A stretch of DNA of 64,000 bases from Comamonadaceae bacterium CG12_big_fil_rev_8_21_14_0_65_59_15 (GTDB lineage: Bacteria; Pseudomonadota; Gammaproteobacteria; Burkholderiales; Burkholderiaceae_C). The translations under genes were made by a program, and so were the position numbers. Positions 24,524 through 34,043 of the stretch are shown one piece after another. The notes under the pieces were generated by a model, which did not search any database, was not told where the DNA came from, and saw only the letters and a list, made by a program, of their open reading frames with translations. Where the stretch lies: the NCBI GenBank assembly GCA_002786915.1, contig PCUV01000114.1, positions 974 to 64,973 of the forward strand, in the 5' to 3' direction. Every line of letters starts with the position of its first letter. Position 1 is the first letter of the stretch.

Positions 24524-25789
24524 TTAAAAACGTGGCTTGACCTGGGCCCAGCCGGGACGAAAACGCCGCATCTGCGCTACGTCGTTGCGGGTGCGGATGC
24601 GGCAGCCTTGGTAGGCGGCGTGCAGCTCGGCCAGCTTGGCCTGGTCCAGTTCCACGCCCAGGCCGGGCTGGTCCGTCAGGTGCACAGCGCCACCCACAAT
24701 CGGCACGCGGCCACCCACCAGCACCTCGTCTTGCTGCCACGGGTAATGCGTGTCGCAGGCGTAGCTGAGGTGGTGCACGGAAGCCGCCAAGTGCGTCATG
24801 GCCATCAGGCTGATGCCCAGATGCGAGTTGGAGTGCATCGACAACCCCAAGCCAAAGGTCTGGCAGGTGCGCGCCAGCGCTTGCGTGGCGCGCAGGCCGC
24901 CCCAGAAGTGGTGGTCGGACAGCAAAATCTGCACCGAACCCAGCTCGATGCTCTTCTTTAGTTCAGCCCAGTTGGTCACCACCATGTTGCTGGCAAGCGG
25001 CAAGCCGGTGGCGCGATGCAACTCGGCCATGCCTTCCAGCGTGGGCGTGGGGTCTTCGTAGTACTCCAGCACGCCGTCGAGCTTTTTGGCCACACGCAGG
25101 CTGGTTTCCATGGACCAGTTGCTGTTGGGGTCGATGCGCAATTGGTGGTTGGGGAAAGCTGCGTGCAGCGCCAGCACGGCATCGGCCTCTTCGTCGGGCG
25201 CAAACACACCGGCCTTGAGCTTGATGCTCTCAAAACCATATTGGTCGATCATCTGCTGCGCCTGCTTGACGATCTGCTGGGCATTGACCGCCTCGCCATA
25301 TACGTCGGGCGCGTATTCGGGGTCACATGCGGCATCCCACTTGTAAAACAGGTAGGCCGAATACGGCACCTTGCTTCGCACGGCGCCGCCCAGCAGCTCC
25401 ACCAGCGGGATGCCGATGGTGCGCGCCTGCAAGTCCATGAAAGCCACTTCAAAGGCCGAGAACGCGCTGGTGACCAGGTTGCTGGCCAGCGAGCCGGGGG
25501 CGAGTTCCATCTCGACATGGCCGGTGGCGGTTTTGGGGGCCAGCGCCGCCACGCGCGCCAGCATGGCGTTGACATCAAAGGCCGACAGCCCTACCAGCGT
25601 GGGCGCGGCGCGCGTGAGCAAGTCCAGCACTGGCGCGTCACCATAGGTTTCGCCCAGGCCCACCAGGCCGTTGCGGCCCACCACCTCGATGATGGAACGC
25701 AGGCCAAAGGGCTCGTGCACGCCAGCGGCATTGAGCAGGGCGGGGTCGCGGATGGCGATGGGAGTGACGCGGACGGCGGTGATGTTCAT
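24524..25789 (-). CDS. gudD: Enolase-superfamily dehydratase, glucarate dehydratase subgroup
   Basis: Predicted to dehydrate D-glucarate or a related aldarate. 421 residues from MNITAVRVTPIAI. The N-terminal capping domain is followed by the barrel with the Lys-x-Lys motif (ESIKLKAG), metal ligands in RIDPNSNWS and EYYEDPTP, and the catalytic His in LSMHSNSHLGISLMAMTH. It differs clearly from the E. coli GudD-like enzyme at 29980-31323, so it may prefer another diastereomer. It lies 31 bases upstream of garD and 49 bases downstream of tctA. Confidence 0.85.
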   Translation of the reverse strand: MNITAVRVTPIAIRDPALLNAAGVHEPFGLRSIIEVVGRNGLVGLGETYGDAPVLDLLTRAAPTLVGLSAFDVNAMLARVAALAPKTATGHVEMELAPGSLASNLVTSAFSAFEVAFMDLQARTIGIPLVELLGGAVRSKVPYSAYLFYKWDAACDPEYAPDVYGEAVNAQQIVKQAQQMIDQYGFESIKLKAGVFAPDEEADAVLALHAAFPNHQLRIDPNSNWSMETSLRVAKKLDGVLEYYEDPTPTLEGMAELHRATGLPLASNMVVTNWAELKKSIELGSVQILLSDHHFWGGLRATQALARTCQTFGLGLSMHSNSHLGISLMAMTHLAASVHHLSYACDTHYPWQQDEVLVGGRVPIVGGAVHLTDQPGLGVELDQAKLAELHAAYQGCRIRTRNDVAQMRRFRPGWAQVKPRF

Positions 25790-25838
25790 GACGTTGGGTG
25801 CGATTTGAAGGCTGATGTCGAGACGATTGGCGGGTGAC

Positions 25839-27347
25839 TCAGGAAGCAACACCGCCCGACTTGCCACGGATCATTTGAACCACATGCCAGACGATAGACA
25901 GAATGGCCAGGCCAATGAACGTGCCCGAGATCGGCTGCGTCAGGAAGTCCATGAAGTTGTTGTCCGACAGCATGAGACTGCGGCGTAAATTGGTCTCGGC
26001 CATCGGTCCCAAGATGAAGCCGATGATGAACGGTGCCTGTGGCACGCCAAACTTGACAAATCCGTAGCCCACCAGACCAAAGATCAGGATCGTCCAAATG
26101 TCAAAGATGCGGCTGCCCAAACCAAATGCACCCACCACACACAGCACCAGAATCACCGGCAGCAGCACATGTTTGGGCACGGCCAGCAGCTTGACAAAGA
26201 TACGCATGCCGTAGAACTCGCAGACCAGCATCATCACCGACGACACGATCAACGCCGCAAAGATGGTATAGACCAGCACACCTTGCGATACAAACAACAA
26301 CGGTCCAGGCTGAATGCCATGGATCATGAAGCCGCCCAGCATCATGGCGGAGACCGCGTCGCCCGGAATCCCCAAGGTCAGCAGCGGAATCATGGCACCG
26401 CCAATGCCCGCGTTGTTGGCGGTCTCGGAGGCCACCACACCGTCATTGATGCCCTTGCCAAATAACTCGGGAGTTTTGGACTGCTTCTTGGCTGCGATGT
26501 AAGACAGGATGTTGGAGGTGCCAGCACCAATGCCGGGCAGGATGCCGATGCCAATACCAATCAGTGACGAGCGAAGAAAGTTCCATTTTTGTTCAAAGAA
26601 CTCCGCCATCGAAAAGCCAAAACCCTTGATGCCTTTCATATCGACTTGCTTGATGGCAGCTTGCTTCTCGTACTTGACTTCCTCGGCCACCTTGATGATC
26701 TCGGCAATGGCAAACACACCAATCAGCACGGTCAGAATCTCGAAGCCGCTGTTGAGGTTGACCTGGCCAAAGGTAAAACGTGGAATTGCGTCCACCGGCG
26801 CAATGCCCACGGTGGCAAACATGAAGCCAATCACGCCGGAAAAAATCCCCTTGACCATCGAGCTGGTGGACAGCGAGGCAATCAACGTGAGCGAAAAGAT
26901 GGCAATGCCAAAATACTCATGCGGACCAAAACTCAACGCCATTTTGGCCAGTGTGGGTGCAATGAACACCAACGCCACAATGCTGAGGATAGTGCCCATG
27001 AAGGAAAACACCACACCCAACCCAAGTGCTTTGGCACCGTCACCGCGTTCCATCATCGGGCCACCATCCCAGGTGGTGGCAACCGATGCCGGGGTACCCG
27101 GGATCTTCAGCAAAATGGCCGAAATCAGGCCGCCAGAAGTGCCACCAATGAACAGTGAGACCAGCAGCGAAATACCCGCCGCTGGCCCTAGTCCATAGGT
27201 GATCGGCAAAAACAGCGCCACCGCCATGGTAGAGGTCAAACCGGGGATGGCACCAAAGATGATGCCCACCACGGTGCCAAACAGCACCAGGCCAAAAATT
27301 TGGAAGGTCAAAACGGCTTCAAAGCCTTGTTGAAACAGCTCAAGCAT
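25839..27347 (-). CDS. tctA: Tripartite tricarboxylate transporter large membrane subunit (TctA)
   Basis: The 12-helix membrane subunit of a TTT-family importer driven by an ion gradient. 502 residues; GTVVGIIFGAIPGLTSTMAVALFLPITYGLGPAAG and the second GIGIGILPGIGAGTSNILSYIAAK are the two repeated TctA signature loops. LLKIPGTPASVATTWDGGPM is also family-typical. It forms a leftward operon with tctB, 12 bases upstream, and tctC. Placement ahead of aldarate dehydratase genes suggests glucarate/galactarate uptake rather than citrate. Confidence 0.95.
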   Translation of the reverse strand: MLELFQQGFEAVLTFQIFGLVLFGTVVGIIFGAIPGLTSTMAVALFLPITYGLGPAAGISLLVSLFIGGTSGGLISAILLKIPGTPASVATTWDGGPMMERGDGAKALGLGVVFSFMGTILSIVALVFIAPTLAKMALSFGPHEYFGIAIFSLTLIASLSTSSMVKGIFSGVIGFMFATVGIAPVDAIPRFTFGQVNLNSGFEILTVLIGVFAIAEIIKVAEEVKYEKQAAIKQVDMKGIKGFGFSMAEFFEQKWNFLRSSLIGIGIGILPGIGAGTSNILSYIAAKKQSKTPELFGKGINDGVVASETANNAGIGGAMIPLLTLGIPGDAVSAMMLGGFMIHGIQPGPLLFVSQGVLVYTIFAALIVSSVMMLVCEFYGMRIFVKLLAVPKHVLLPVILVLCVVGAFGLGSRIFDIWTILIFGLVGYGFVKFGVPQAPFIIGFILGPMAETNLRRSLMLSDNNFMDFLTQPISGTFIGLAILSIVWHVVQMIRGKSGGVAS

Positions 27348-27359
27348 GGTGCGCCTTCG

Positions 27360-27842
27360 TTATTCAGTTGCAAAATCGAGCCAACCTAAGGGCAGCATCA
27401 AATCAAACGCGTGCCGGAACAGCAGGTAAACACCCGCCGCCGCAACGACAGAGACCAGTGCATACAAAACCCAGTTGGGTTTTTGATCAGCGGGGGTAAG
27501 AACGTAAAACTGCGCCATGAGGTATGCAATGGTCACCACTGGAAAGCCAACCCAGCTCAACAAGGCCACGTAGGCAACGATCAACACCAGCGTTTTCCAT
27601 ACTGTTGGGTAGTCCACGCTTGAGTCATTAGCATCGCTTGTTGTTACTGCCACCAGTCGAGCCGCGCCCAACAGTTGCAACACGCCCAAAACGCTGCAAA
27701 TGGAACCCAGGATATAGGGCACAAACGAGGCGTCAATGCCTTCGCTCTTGCGCGGAACATTTGCAGTGGCCCACAGGTAGCCCAGGCCGACGAACAGCAT
27801 GATCAGCCCCAGGAAGAATTCGTTTCGTTTTTTGTTGGCCAT
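27360..27842 (-). CDS. tctB: Tripartite tricarboxylate transporter small membrane subunit (TctB)
   Basis: A 160-residue protein with four hydrophobic segments (FFLGLIMLFVGLGYLWATA, FVPYILGSICSVLGVLQLL, TLVLIVAYVALLSWVGFPVVTIAYLMAQFYVL, WVLYALVSVVAAAGVYLLF), the standard layout of TctB. The start chosen (MANKKRNEF) removes a non-hydrophobic extension. TctB helps TctA and the solute-binding TctC form an importer. It lies between those genes. Confidence 0.93.
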   Translation of the reverse strand: MANKKRNEFFLGLIMLFVGLGYLWATANVPRKSEGIDASFVPYILGSICSVLGVLQLLGAARLVAVTTSDANDSSVDYPTVWKTLVLIVAYVALLSWVGFPVVTIAYLMAQFYVLTPADQKPNWVLYALVSVVAAAGVYLLFRHAFDLMLPLGWLDFATE

Positions 27843-27921
27843 GACAGTTTTTGATGATGAGGGATGCAAAAGTGGCACTGCCTCGGGCGCAGTGCCACGT
27901 CACTGAAGGCTGCGCTTGCCT

Positions 27922-28896
27922 TTACTTTTTCTGCTGGAGCAAGTCTTTGTATTGCAGGAAATCGGTGCGCACCCTGTTCAAAACGTCGTTGGCTTCTTTC
28001 GTGTGATAGAACGAAACCGGTTGCTTGAAACCATCTTCCAACGCCTTGGCGTAGGCCGGGTCCTTGGTAATTTGCTGCATCACGTCCGCCATTTTTTTGA
28101 TGATGACCGGGCTGGTTCCCTTGGGAAAAGCAATGATGTAAGGCTTGCCCATGTCCAGAGACATCCCCTGATCCTTGAAAGTCTTGATGGAGCCAAGCAG
28201 GGGGTTGGCAACATCGTTGTATTGCGCCACCATCGCCATATCACCCGTCTTGGCATAGTCCTGAACCGGTCCATACGAGATCGATGCCAAATCGATACGC
28301 CCGCCGAGCAGTGAGGTAATTTTGTCGGAGGCTGAACCGACATCGACGAATTTCATCTGGATGCCAGACTTTTTCTGGAATATCAAACCCTGTAAATGGG
28401 AATAGCCCCCCATTTCGGTACCATAAATCACCGTGTTTGGCGCTGCTTTGGCTTTTTCCAGCACCTGCGACACAGACTTGAAGCCAGATTTTTTGCCACT
28501 GATCAGAACCATCCCCTTGTCAACGGCGGGAATGCAGGCGATGTCGAGTTTGGAGTCAAATTTTCGATCGATCATGCCCGACACCTCGTTGACGATCACG
28601 ATGCCGGTGTGGGCGAAAAACAGTGTGTTGCCATCGGGTGTGGCATTTTCGACTTGAGACATGCCAATCGTGCCGCTGCCGCCTTTGACGTTGGTTACAA
28701 CCATGGGTTTCCCGGTAACTTTCTCAAAAAAGCGTGCCATCGTGCGCGCGTTGAAGTCGGTGTCACCACCGGCACCGGCGGGCACGATGACTTGCACCGG
28801 ACGGGTTGGCCAATCGGCGGCGTGGGCAATGCCGAAGGTGGTGGTCAGGGCGGCAGCGGCAACAGCGGCGGCCAGAACGGTTCTGCGAAGTGTCAT
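27922..28896 (-). CDS. tctC: Tripartite tricarboxylate transporter solute-binding protein (TctC)
   Basis: A periplasmic binding protein of the Bug/TctC family, 324 residues from MTLRRTVLAAAVAAA. A signal peptide ends at AHAADWPTRP, followed by the family signature PVQVIVPAGAGGDTDFNARTMA and the substrate-proximal NVKGGSGTIGMSQV loop. VKGGSGTIG with the aspartate-rich strand after it is where these proteins hold carboxylates. It is the first gene of the leftward transporter-catabolic operon and faces a divergent FadR-type regulator across 211 bases. Confidence 0.94.
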   Translation of the reverse strand: MTLRRTVLAAAVAAAALTTTFGIAHAADWPTRPVQVIVPAGAGGDTDFNARTMARFFEKVTGKPMVVTNVKGGSGTIGMSQVENATPDGNTLFFAHTGIVIVNEVSGMIDRKFDSKLDIACIPAVDKGMVLISGKKSGFKSVSQVLEKAKAAPNTVIYGTEMGGYSHLQGLIFQKKSGIQMKFVDVGSASDKITSLLGGRIDLASISYGPVQDYAKTGDMAMVAQYNDVANPLLGSIKTFKDQGMSLDMGKPYIIAFPKGTSPVIIKKMADVMQQITKDPAYAKALEDGFKQPVSFYHTKEANDVLNRVRTDFLQYKDLLQQKK

Positions 28897-29031
28897 GGAA
28901 AGCTCCTTGGAAATGGGTTGAAAAAGATAGGGCAGGACCGGGTGAGCGGACTTTTGCCTCGGCATTTGAAAATTTCGCAATAGTGTTGAAGGGTTAATTT
29001 AAAGTTGCTTTTCAAAGTACAGTCTGGCACA

Positions 29032-29065
29032 CTAACAACAGGTAAGTTGTTAGTTGTCTGACAAC
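29032..29065. promoter_or_regulatory. Two operator-like palindromes in the tctC-regulator gap
   Basis: CTAACAAC (29032-29039) and GTTGTTAG (29046-29053) form an 8-bp inverted repeat with a 6-base spacer. The last base is shared with GTTGTC-T-GACAAC (29053-29065), a perfect 13-bp palindrome that fits the FadR-family TNGTNNNACNA pattern. They lie about 45-75 bases upstream of the regulator gene and in the divergent promoter region of the tct operon. Confidence 0.7.
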
Positions 29066-29107
29066 TTGATTGTCTCGAGGGTTTTTGGCAAAGTCAATCA
29101 TTTTTAT

Positions 29108-29854
29108 ATGGAATCATGGAAAACCCCTAGTTCAACCGGTTCGCGTTCGAATCGGCCACGTGGTCTGGTGCAGGAAATCGTGAGCAATCTGAGCGACCGC
29201 ATGCTGGGCGGTGAGATCAAGCCCGGCGACAAGCTGCCCACCGAGGCTGAGATCATGAGTCGCTTTGGCGTCAGCCGCACGGTGGTGCGTGAAGCACTGT
29301 CGAAACTGCAGGCCGGTGGCTTGGTGCAAACACGCCACGGCATTGGCACTTTCGCGCTGGCGCTACCCAACGCCAACAACTTCAGGCTGACCGATAGCGA
29401 CTTTTCCACCATCGCCGATGTCATTGCCGTGCTGGAGCTGCGCATCAGCCTGGAAACCGAGGCCGCAGGGCTGGCAGCACAACGCCGCACAGAGGCGAAC
29501 CTGGCCAGCATGGAAGCGGCACTGCGAACTTTTTACGACGCTATTGGCCATGAGTCAGATGCGGTATCGGCCGACTTCGAGTTTCATACCGAAGTTGCGC
29601 GCGCCACCGGCAATCGGCATTTTGCCGACTTGATGAGCTACCTGGGCACCATGATCATTCCTCGCACCCGTATCAACACCCCTAGCAGTGCGCCCGAAGG
29701 TCGCCTAAGCTATTTGCAACGTGTGCACAGCGAGCACGACAACATTTTTAACGCCATCAAAAATCAGGATGCTGACGGGGCCCGTGCCGCCATGCGCACG
29801 CACCTGAGCAACAGCCGTGAACGCCTTCGCCAGGCGCAACTGGGACAAAAATAG
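29108..29854 (+). CDS. GntR/FadR-family regulator of the aldarate genes
   Basis: A 248-residue regulator (start MESWKTPSS). The winged helix covers residues about 18-88 (GLVQEIVSNLSDRMLGGEI, LPTEAEIMSRFGVSRTVVREALSKLQAGGLV, TRHGIGTFA). The FCD all-helical effector domain follows (ELRISLETEAAGLAAQRRTE, DFEFHTEVARATGNRHF with metal-ligand Asp/His, HSEHDNIFNAIKNQDADGARAAMRTHL). It is divergent from the tctCBA-gar operon and upstream of the second glucarate dehydratase, with matching palindromes ahead of both. Repression relieved by an aldarate or breakdown product is the likely mode. Confidence 0.92.
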   Translation: MESWKTPSSTGSRSNRPRGLVQEIVSNLSDRMLGGEIKPGDKLPTEAEIMSRFGVSRTVVREALSKLQAGGLVQTRHGIGTFALALPNANNFRLTDSDFSTIADVIAVLELRISLETEAAGLAAQRRTEANLASMEAALRTFYDAIGHESDAVSADFEFHTEVARATGNRHFADLMSYLGTMIIPRTRINTPSSAPEGRLSYLQRVHSEHDNIFNAIKNQDADGARAAMRTHLSNSRERLRQAQLGQK

Positions 29855-29903
29855 ACGCCAGACAGGGTAAATCCGAATGACTTGTTAACGAGTTAGTTGT
29901 ACG

Positions 29904-29914
29904 ATGTCTGACGA
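29904..29914. promoter_or_regulatory. Second FadR-type operator upstream of gudD homologue
   Basis: ATGTCTGACGA shares nine of eleven positions with TTGTCTGACAA in the operator at 29053-29065, and lies 66 bases upstream of the rightward glucarate dehydratase gene. It suggests control by the same regulator. Confidence 0.55.
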
Positions 29915-29979
29915 ATAATTTGATTTCAGTTTCAATCAACTGAACAAAGCCCACCCACTCCACTTCATCGAGATCCACC

Positions 29980-31323
29980 ATGCCCACATCCAGCCACGCC
30001 CCCACCCCCATCGTTCAATCCATGCGCGTCATCCCGGTAGCCGGGCACGACGGCATGTTGCTCAACCTGAGCGGCGCGCACGGCCCGTTTTTCACCCGCA
30101 ACCTGGTCATCCTGAGCGACAGCGCGGGCCACACCGGCGTGGGCGAAGTGCCCGGTGGCGAGAAGATTCGCCAGACGCTGGAAGCCGCGCAAAACCTGAT
30201 CGTCGGGCAACCGCTGGGCCACTGGAATAAGGCGCTCAACAGCCTGCGCGTGGCCTTTGCCGACCGCGACAGCGCCGGGCGTGGCTTGCAGACGTTTGAC
30301 TTGCGCGTGGCCATTCATGCCGTGACCGCGGTCGAAAGTGCGCTGCTCGATTTGCTGGGACAGCACCTGGGCGTGCCGGTGGCGGCGCTGCTGGGCGAAG
30401 GCCAGCAGCGCGCCAGCGTGGCGGTGTTGGGCTATTTGTTTTACGTGGCCGACCACACCCAGACCGACTTGCCGTACCGCGCTGAGCCCAACCAGGCCGA
30501 CGACTGGCTGCGCCTGCGCCACAACAAAGCCATGGATGCGCAAGCGGTGGTGCGCCTGGCCGAAGCCGCCTACACGCGCTATGGCTTCAAGGACTTCAAG
30601 CTCAAGGGCGGCGTGCTGCGGGGTGAAGAAGAAATGGAGGCCGTGGAAGCGCTGCACGCACGCTTTCCGGATGCGCGCATCACGCTCGACCCCAATGGTG
30701 GCTGGCTGCTCAAAGATGCCGTGCGCCTGTGCCGCGAGCACGCCGCAGCCTTGGCCTACGCCGAAGACCCGTGCGGAGCCGAAGGCGTGTTTTCGGGCCG
30801 CGAGGTGATGGCCGAATTCCGCCGCGAAACCGGCTTGCTCACCGCCACCAACATGATTGCCACCGACTGGCGCGAGATGGCGCACTCGGTGGCACTGCAC
30901 AGTGTCGATATTCCGCTGGCCGACCCGCATTTCTGGACGATGCAAGGCTCGGTGCGTGTGGCGCAGTTGTGTCAGATGAACGGGTTGACCTGGGGCTCGC
31001 ACTCCAACAACCACTTTGACGTGTCGCTGGCCATGTACACCCACGTGGCCGCCGCCGCAACTGGCAAGGTGACCGCCATTGACACGCACTGGATCTGGCA
31101 GGACGGCCAGCGCCTGACCAAAAACCCGCTGCAAATTGTGGGCGGCAGCATCACCGTGCCGAGCACCCCCGGCCTGGGGGTGGAACTGGACATGGTTGAG
31201 GTGGAAAAAGCGCACCAGCTCTACCTGCAACACGGCCTGGGGACGCGCGACGATGCCGTCGCGATGCAGTATTTGATACCCGGCTGGAAGTTTGACCCCA
31301 AGCGGCCGTGCCTGATGCGCTGA
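29980..31323 (+). CDS. gudD: Glucarate dehydratase (E. coli GudD type)
   Basis: Dehydrates D-glucarate (and often L-idarate) to 5-keto-4-deoxyglucarate. 447 residues, almost the same as E. coli GudD. It shares long recognisable segments with that enzyme: [44 protein letters not shown]. The Lys-x-Lys motif is KDFKLKGG, the first metal ligand is in TLDPNGGW, and the catalytic His is in [18 protein letters not shown]. It lies downstream of the FadR-type regulator, pointing away from the main operon, so the locus has two dehydratases of this subgroup. Confidence 0.95.
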   Translation: MPTSSHAPTPIVQSMRVIPVAGHDGMLLNLSGAHGPFFTRNLVILSDSAGHTGVGEVPGGEKIRQTLEAAQNLIVGQPLGHWNKALNSLRVAFADRDSAGRGLQTFDLRVAIHAVTAVESALLDLLGQHLGVPVAALLGEGQQRASVAVLGYLFYVADHTQTDLPYRAEPNQADDWLRLRHNKAMDAQAVVRLAEAAYTRYGFKDFKLKGGVLRGEEEMEAVEALHARFPDARITLDPNGGWLLKDAVRLCREHAAALAYAEDPCGAEGVFSGREVMAEFRRETGLLTATNMIATDWREMAHSVALHSVDIPLADPHFWTMQGSVRVAQLCQMNGLTWGSHSNNHFDVSLAMYTHVAAAATGKVTAIDTHWIWQDGQRLTKNPLQIVGGSITVPSTPGLGVELDMVEVEKAHQLYLQHGLGTRDDAVAMQYLIPGWKFDPKRPCLMR

Positions 31324-31359
31324 ACAACAAGCGCGCCAAGGGAACTTGTTGGCGTTCTT

Positions 31360-31377
31360 CTGTCACCGTTCCGTCAT
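31360..31377 (+). promoter_or_regulatory. Candidate Pho box upstream of the 99-aa gene
   Basis: CTGTCAC-CGTT-CCGTCAT has the two 7-base direct-repeat units and 4-base spacer of a PhoB site. It lies about 150 bases upstream of the start at 31526. A second site with the same layout is at 36878. Confidence 0.5.
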
Positions 31378-31525
31378 GAAAGATTCACGCAAATGGGCTG
31401 TTGTCCGGGGTATGCTTGTCGCCGCTTCACAACGTCGTCCAAGTGCGGCTTTATGCCGGGCGCAACAGTACCTTCGTCGCGCATTTTTTGAACATCCAAG
31501 CACCACAGACCCATCGAAATTCATC

Positions 31526-31825
31526 ATGATCGCTATCAAAAAAGCCCGCAAATTCATCCAGGCCAACCCCACCCACCCCGATGCACAACGTATTTCGGCG
31601 CTGGTGCTGGCGCTGGAAAGTGAAGGCAGCATTGCGGTCGGGCAGTTGTACCAGCTTGACTATCCGCATTTTGAACTGGCGCTTGAGATTCTGGCCGAAT
31701 GGCGGCTGGACCGCTACTACGCCAGCAAGCTGCGTTTGCTGGATCTGAGCGCACAAGTCAGCGGCTTGAAAGCCGCCGACGAGCCGACCGGGCAAGCGCC
31801 GGCAGCGCCGGCCGAGCGCACCTGA
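31526..31825 (+). CDS. Conserved small protein of unknown function (99 aa)
   Basis: A 99-residue soluble protein starting MIAIKKARKFIQANPTHPDA. The core (ALESEGSIAVGQLYQLDYPHFELALEILAEWRLDRYYASK) is helical and looks structured, while the C-terminal 20 residues are Ala/Pro-rich. I do not recognise a functional family, although the pattern resembles small proteins I have seen annotated as hypothetical in Burkholderiales. A candidate Pho box lies upstream, and the next gene, on the other strand, is the broken pyruvate kinase. Codon use looks like that of neighbours, so it is probably real. Confidence 0.7.
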   Translation: MIAIKKARKFIQANPTHPDAQRISALVLALESEGSIAVGQLYQLDYPHFELALEILAEWRLDRYYASKLRLLDLSAQVSGLKAADEPTGQAPAAPAERT

Positions 31826-31870
31826 CCGTCCACACCGCTGCCCGGCCCCGACAACAGGGCGCACTCAGGC

Positions 31871-33789
31871 TTATGCGGCGCAATCCTGCCAGGCCTGCAA
31901 CGCGCGCAACAAGGTGCGCTTTTTTTGCTGATGCCCGGCCATGCGCTGCAAGATGTCGTCCAGCGTGCGGATCGCGTCGGAAATGAACGGGCCTTTGTTG
32001 AGCATGACGCATTCGGCACGCACGCCCAGGCCCGCGTCTGAAATCTCGGCTCGGCTGGGCAAGCCTGTTTTGGCCAGTGTCTCCAGCACCTGGGTGGCCC
32101 AGATCACCGGCAGGTGCGCCGCCTCGGCACAGCACAAGATTTCTTCCTGCACCTCGGCCATGCGCTCAAAGCCGCATTCCACCGCCAGATCACCACGGGC
32201 GATCATGATGCCCGCTTGCGGCGCTGCCATGGCCGCCAGAATCAGATCAGGCAGGCGCTCAAAGCCCTGCCGTGTCTCGATTTTCAGGATCAAGCCCAGG
32301 TCGGGCCGGTTCAGGCGCGTGAGCTGTTCACGCAGCGTCACGATGTCTTGGGGCTGTTGCACAAACGACAGCCCCACCAGGTCGGCGAGCTCGGCCACCA
32401 CAATAAGATCATCCAGGTCCTTGGCGGTCAAGGCGGGCAAGTCCAGCGTGCTGTCGGGCAGGTTGATGCCCTTATCGCTGGCCAGTTTTTCGCCGCCAGC
32501 TCTTGCGTGCGTGATCTCCACTTCCAACGCATGGGCTTGCACTTGACGCACCACGCCGCCCAGGCGACCGTCGTCAAACCAAACCCGCTCACCCACCTTG
32601 ACCTGGTCGATGACCGCACCCAGAGTACAGGGCACCTGGGGCAGACTGCCCAGCGAATCTGGTGCAAATTCGTCGGCTTGCTGATCTTGCCCCGCGGGCC
32701 GGGTCAACAACAGCCGGTCGCCACGCGCCAGATGCAACGCTCCCGGGTTGCGCTCTATCTGGCACACCAGGGTGGAGTGTTGCTTTTTGCCTTGGGGGCG
32801 CTCCAGCACCAACACGGTTTCTGGCGTGAGGTAAGCGCTGCGCAGGCATTCGGCCACCACGCCTTGCGAGCCGCAGTGCGTCACCAGCAAATGGCGTTTG
32901 GCACCCCGCGCATCGGCAAAGGCAATTTTGGAGCCCACCTTGAGCCGCTCCAACCAATGGTCCCATACGCCCACGCAGGCCTGCACATCGGGCATCGACA
33001 CCGTCCGGCCGATGCCATGCAAGCCCAGTCTGGCGGGTTGATAGACGTGACCGAACGGGTCTTTGCCCGGCTTGAGCTTGAGCACCGCAGGGCTGGCTTC
33101 AATGTCACCGGTGCGGATTTTCGGGCCGGCCAGGTCCATCAAAATCCTGACGTTGCGCCGGGCCTGTTTGGCCACCTTGCGCACATGCACGGCCATGGCA
33201 CGCCACTCGTCGGGGCCATCGTGCGCGCAATTGATGCGGGCAATGTCCATGCCCGCGTCGATGAGCTGGCGCACCAGCCCCACATCCTGCGCCGCTTCGC
33301 TGGGCAGGGTCACCATGATGCGCGTGGCGCGGTGTTTTGGTTTGGGCCCCAGCAGGCCCACCGTGTTGTGCTGCAGCAAGGCCTGACTGCTGTGCTGGCC
33401 CGGTGGCTCTTGCGCCGATTGATCTTGCCAAGGTCGCGCGCGGTCAGGCGATGCAACAGTCCCAACACCTTGTCCAGGTTGGCCAACACGTGTGATTCAG
33501 AGCGCCCCAACGACGACAACCCCAGCCAGGCCAACTGATCTTGCAAGGTGCGCAGATCGACCGCGCGCAAGCACAGATAGTGGATCAGGTTGCGCGCGCT
33601 GTCGCGATGGCTGGGCAAGACTTCTGCCAAGGCCTGCTGCAGCTCTGCTTCGCGCGCCAGCATGGTGGAGCGCAAATCCGCCAACTGCTCGATCAAGGTA
33701 TCGCAGACAGAACGGTCCCACAGCGCGCTGCCCGCGTTGGGCATCTCCGCAGGTACCGCCTGCTGCGCATGTAGCGCGGGCTCTTTCAT
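31871..33789 (-). pseudogene. Pyruvate kinase-type gene interrupted by a frameshift
   Basis: A two-frame gene. The N-terminal part (33789 leftwards, MKEPALHAQQ through LANLDKVLGLLHRLTAR) is a helical extension found in some betaproteobacterial pyruvate kinase-like proteins. The catalytic part (QHNTVGLLGPKPKHRATRI onward) has RINCAHD, DLAGPKIRTGD, GINLPDSTLDLPALTAKD, MIARGDLAVE and WATQVLETLAKTGLPSRAE. The frames meet at a (CG)4 run, 33435-33442; with (CG)3 the reading would continue as TARPWQDQSAQEPPGQ into the second part. Either a true dinucleotide slip or a sequence error. Without the shift the product would be about 638 residues. Confidence 0.8.
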
Positions 33790-33803
33790 GTGTGACAGAC
33801 TTT

Positions 33804-33926
33804 TTATGACCGACTCGCCCGCGCCCCGCCCCACCGGTAACGCCGCTGCAACGCGATCCACTCGTGCAACCCGGCCAGCAGACACACCGGGATGGCCAGC
33901 CAACGAAAAAAATGGGTTTGAAACAT
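33804..33926 (-). CDS. Possible 40-residue membrane peptide
   Basis: A short frame starting MFQTHFFRWLAIPVCLLAGL with one hydrophobic segment and a basic C-terminal end (QRRYRWGGARASRS). It ends 14 bases before the start of the pyruvate kinase-type gene on the same strand. The hydrophobic-then-basic layout is that of small membrane proteins, but I see no homology I can name and the ribosome-binding site is weak. It may be chance. Confidence 0.35.
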   Translation of the reverse strand: MFQTHFFRWLAIPVCLLAGLHEWIALQRRYRWGGARASRS

Positions 33927-34043
33927 GGGTGCTGAGCTCCTTGAACGACGCAGCTTAGTTAGCGTTGATGACAACCATGTGTCAATTCCGTCGTATACCG
34001 ACGGACTTTCTCTGGCGACTTGGTGCGTTACGGGTCAGCGGCT

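Noticed and set aside
32114-33538. A 474-codon plus-strand frame opposite the pyruvate kinase-type gene
   Set aside because: It covers the frameshift, but the minus-strand protein has all pyruvate kinase motifs while this one has none.
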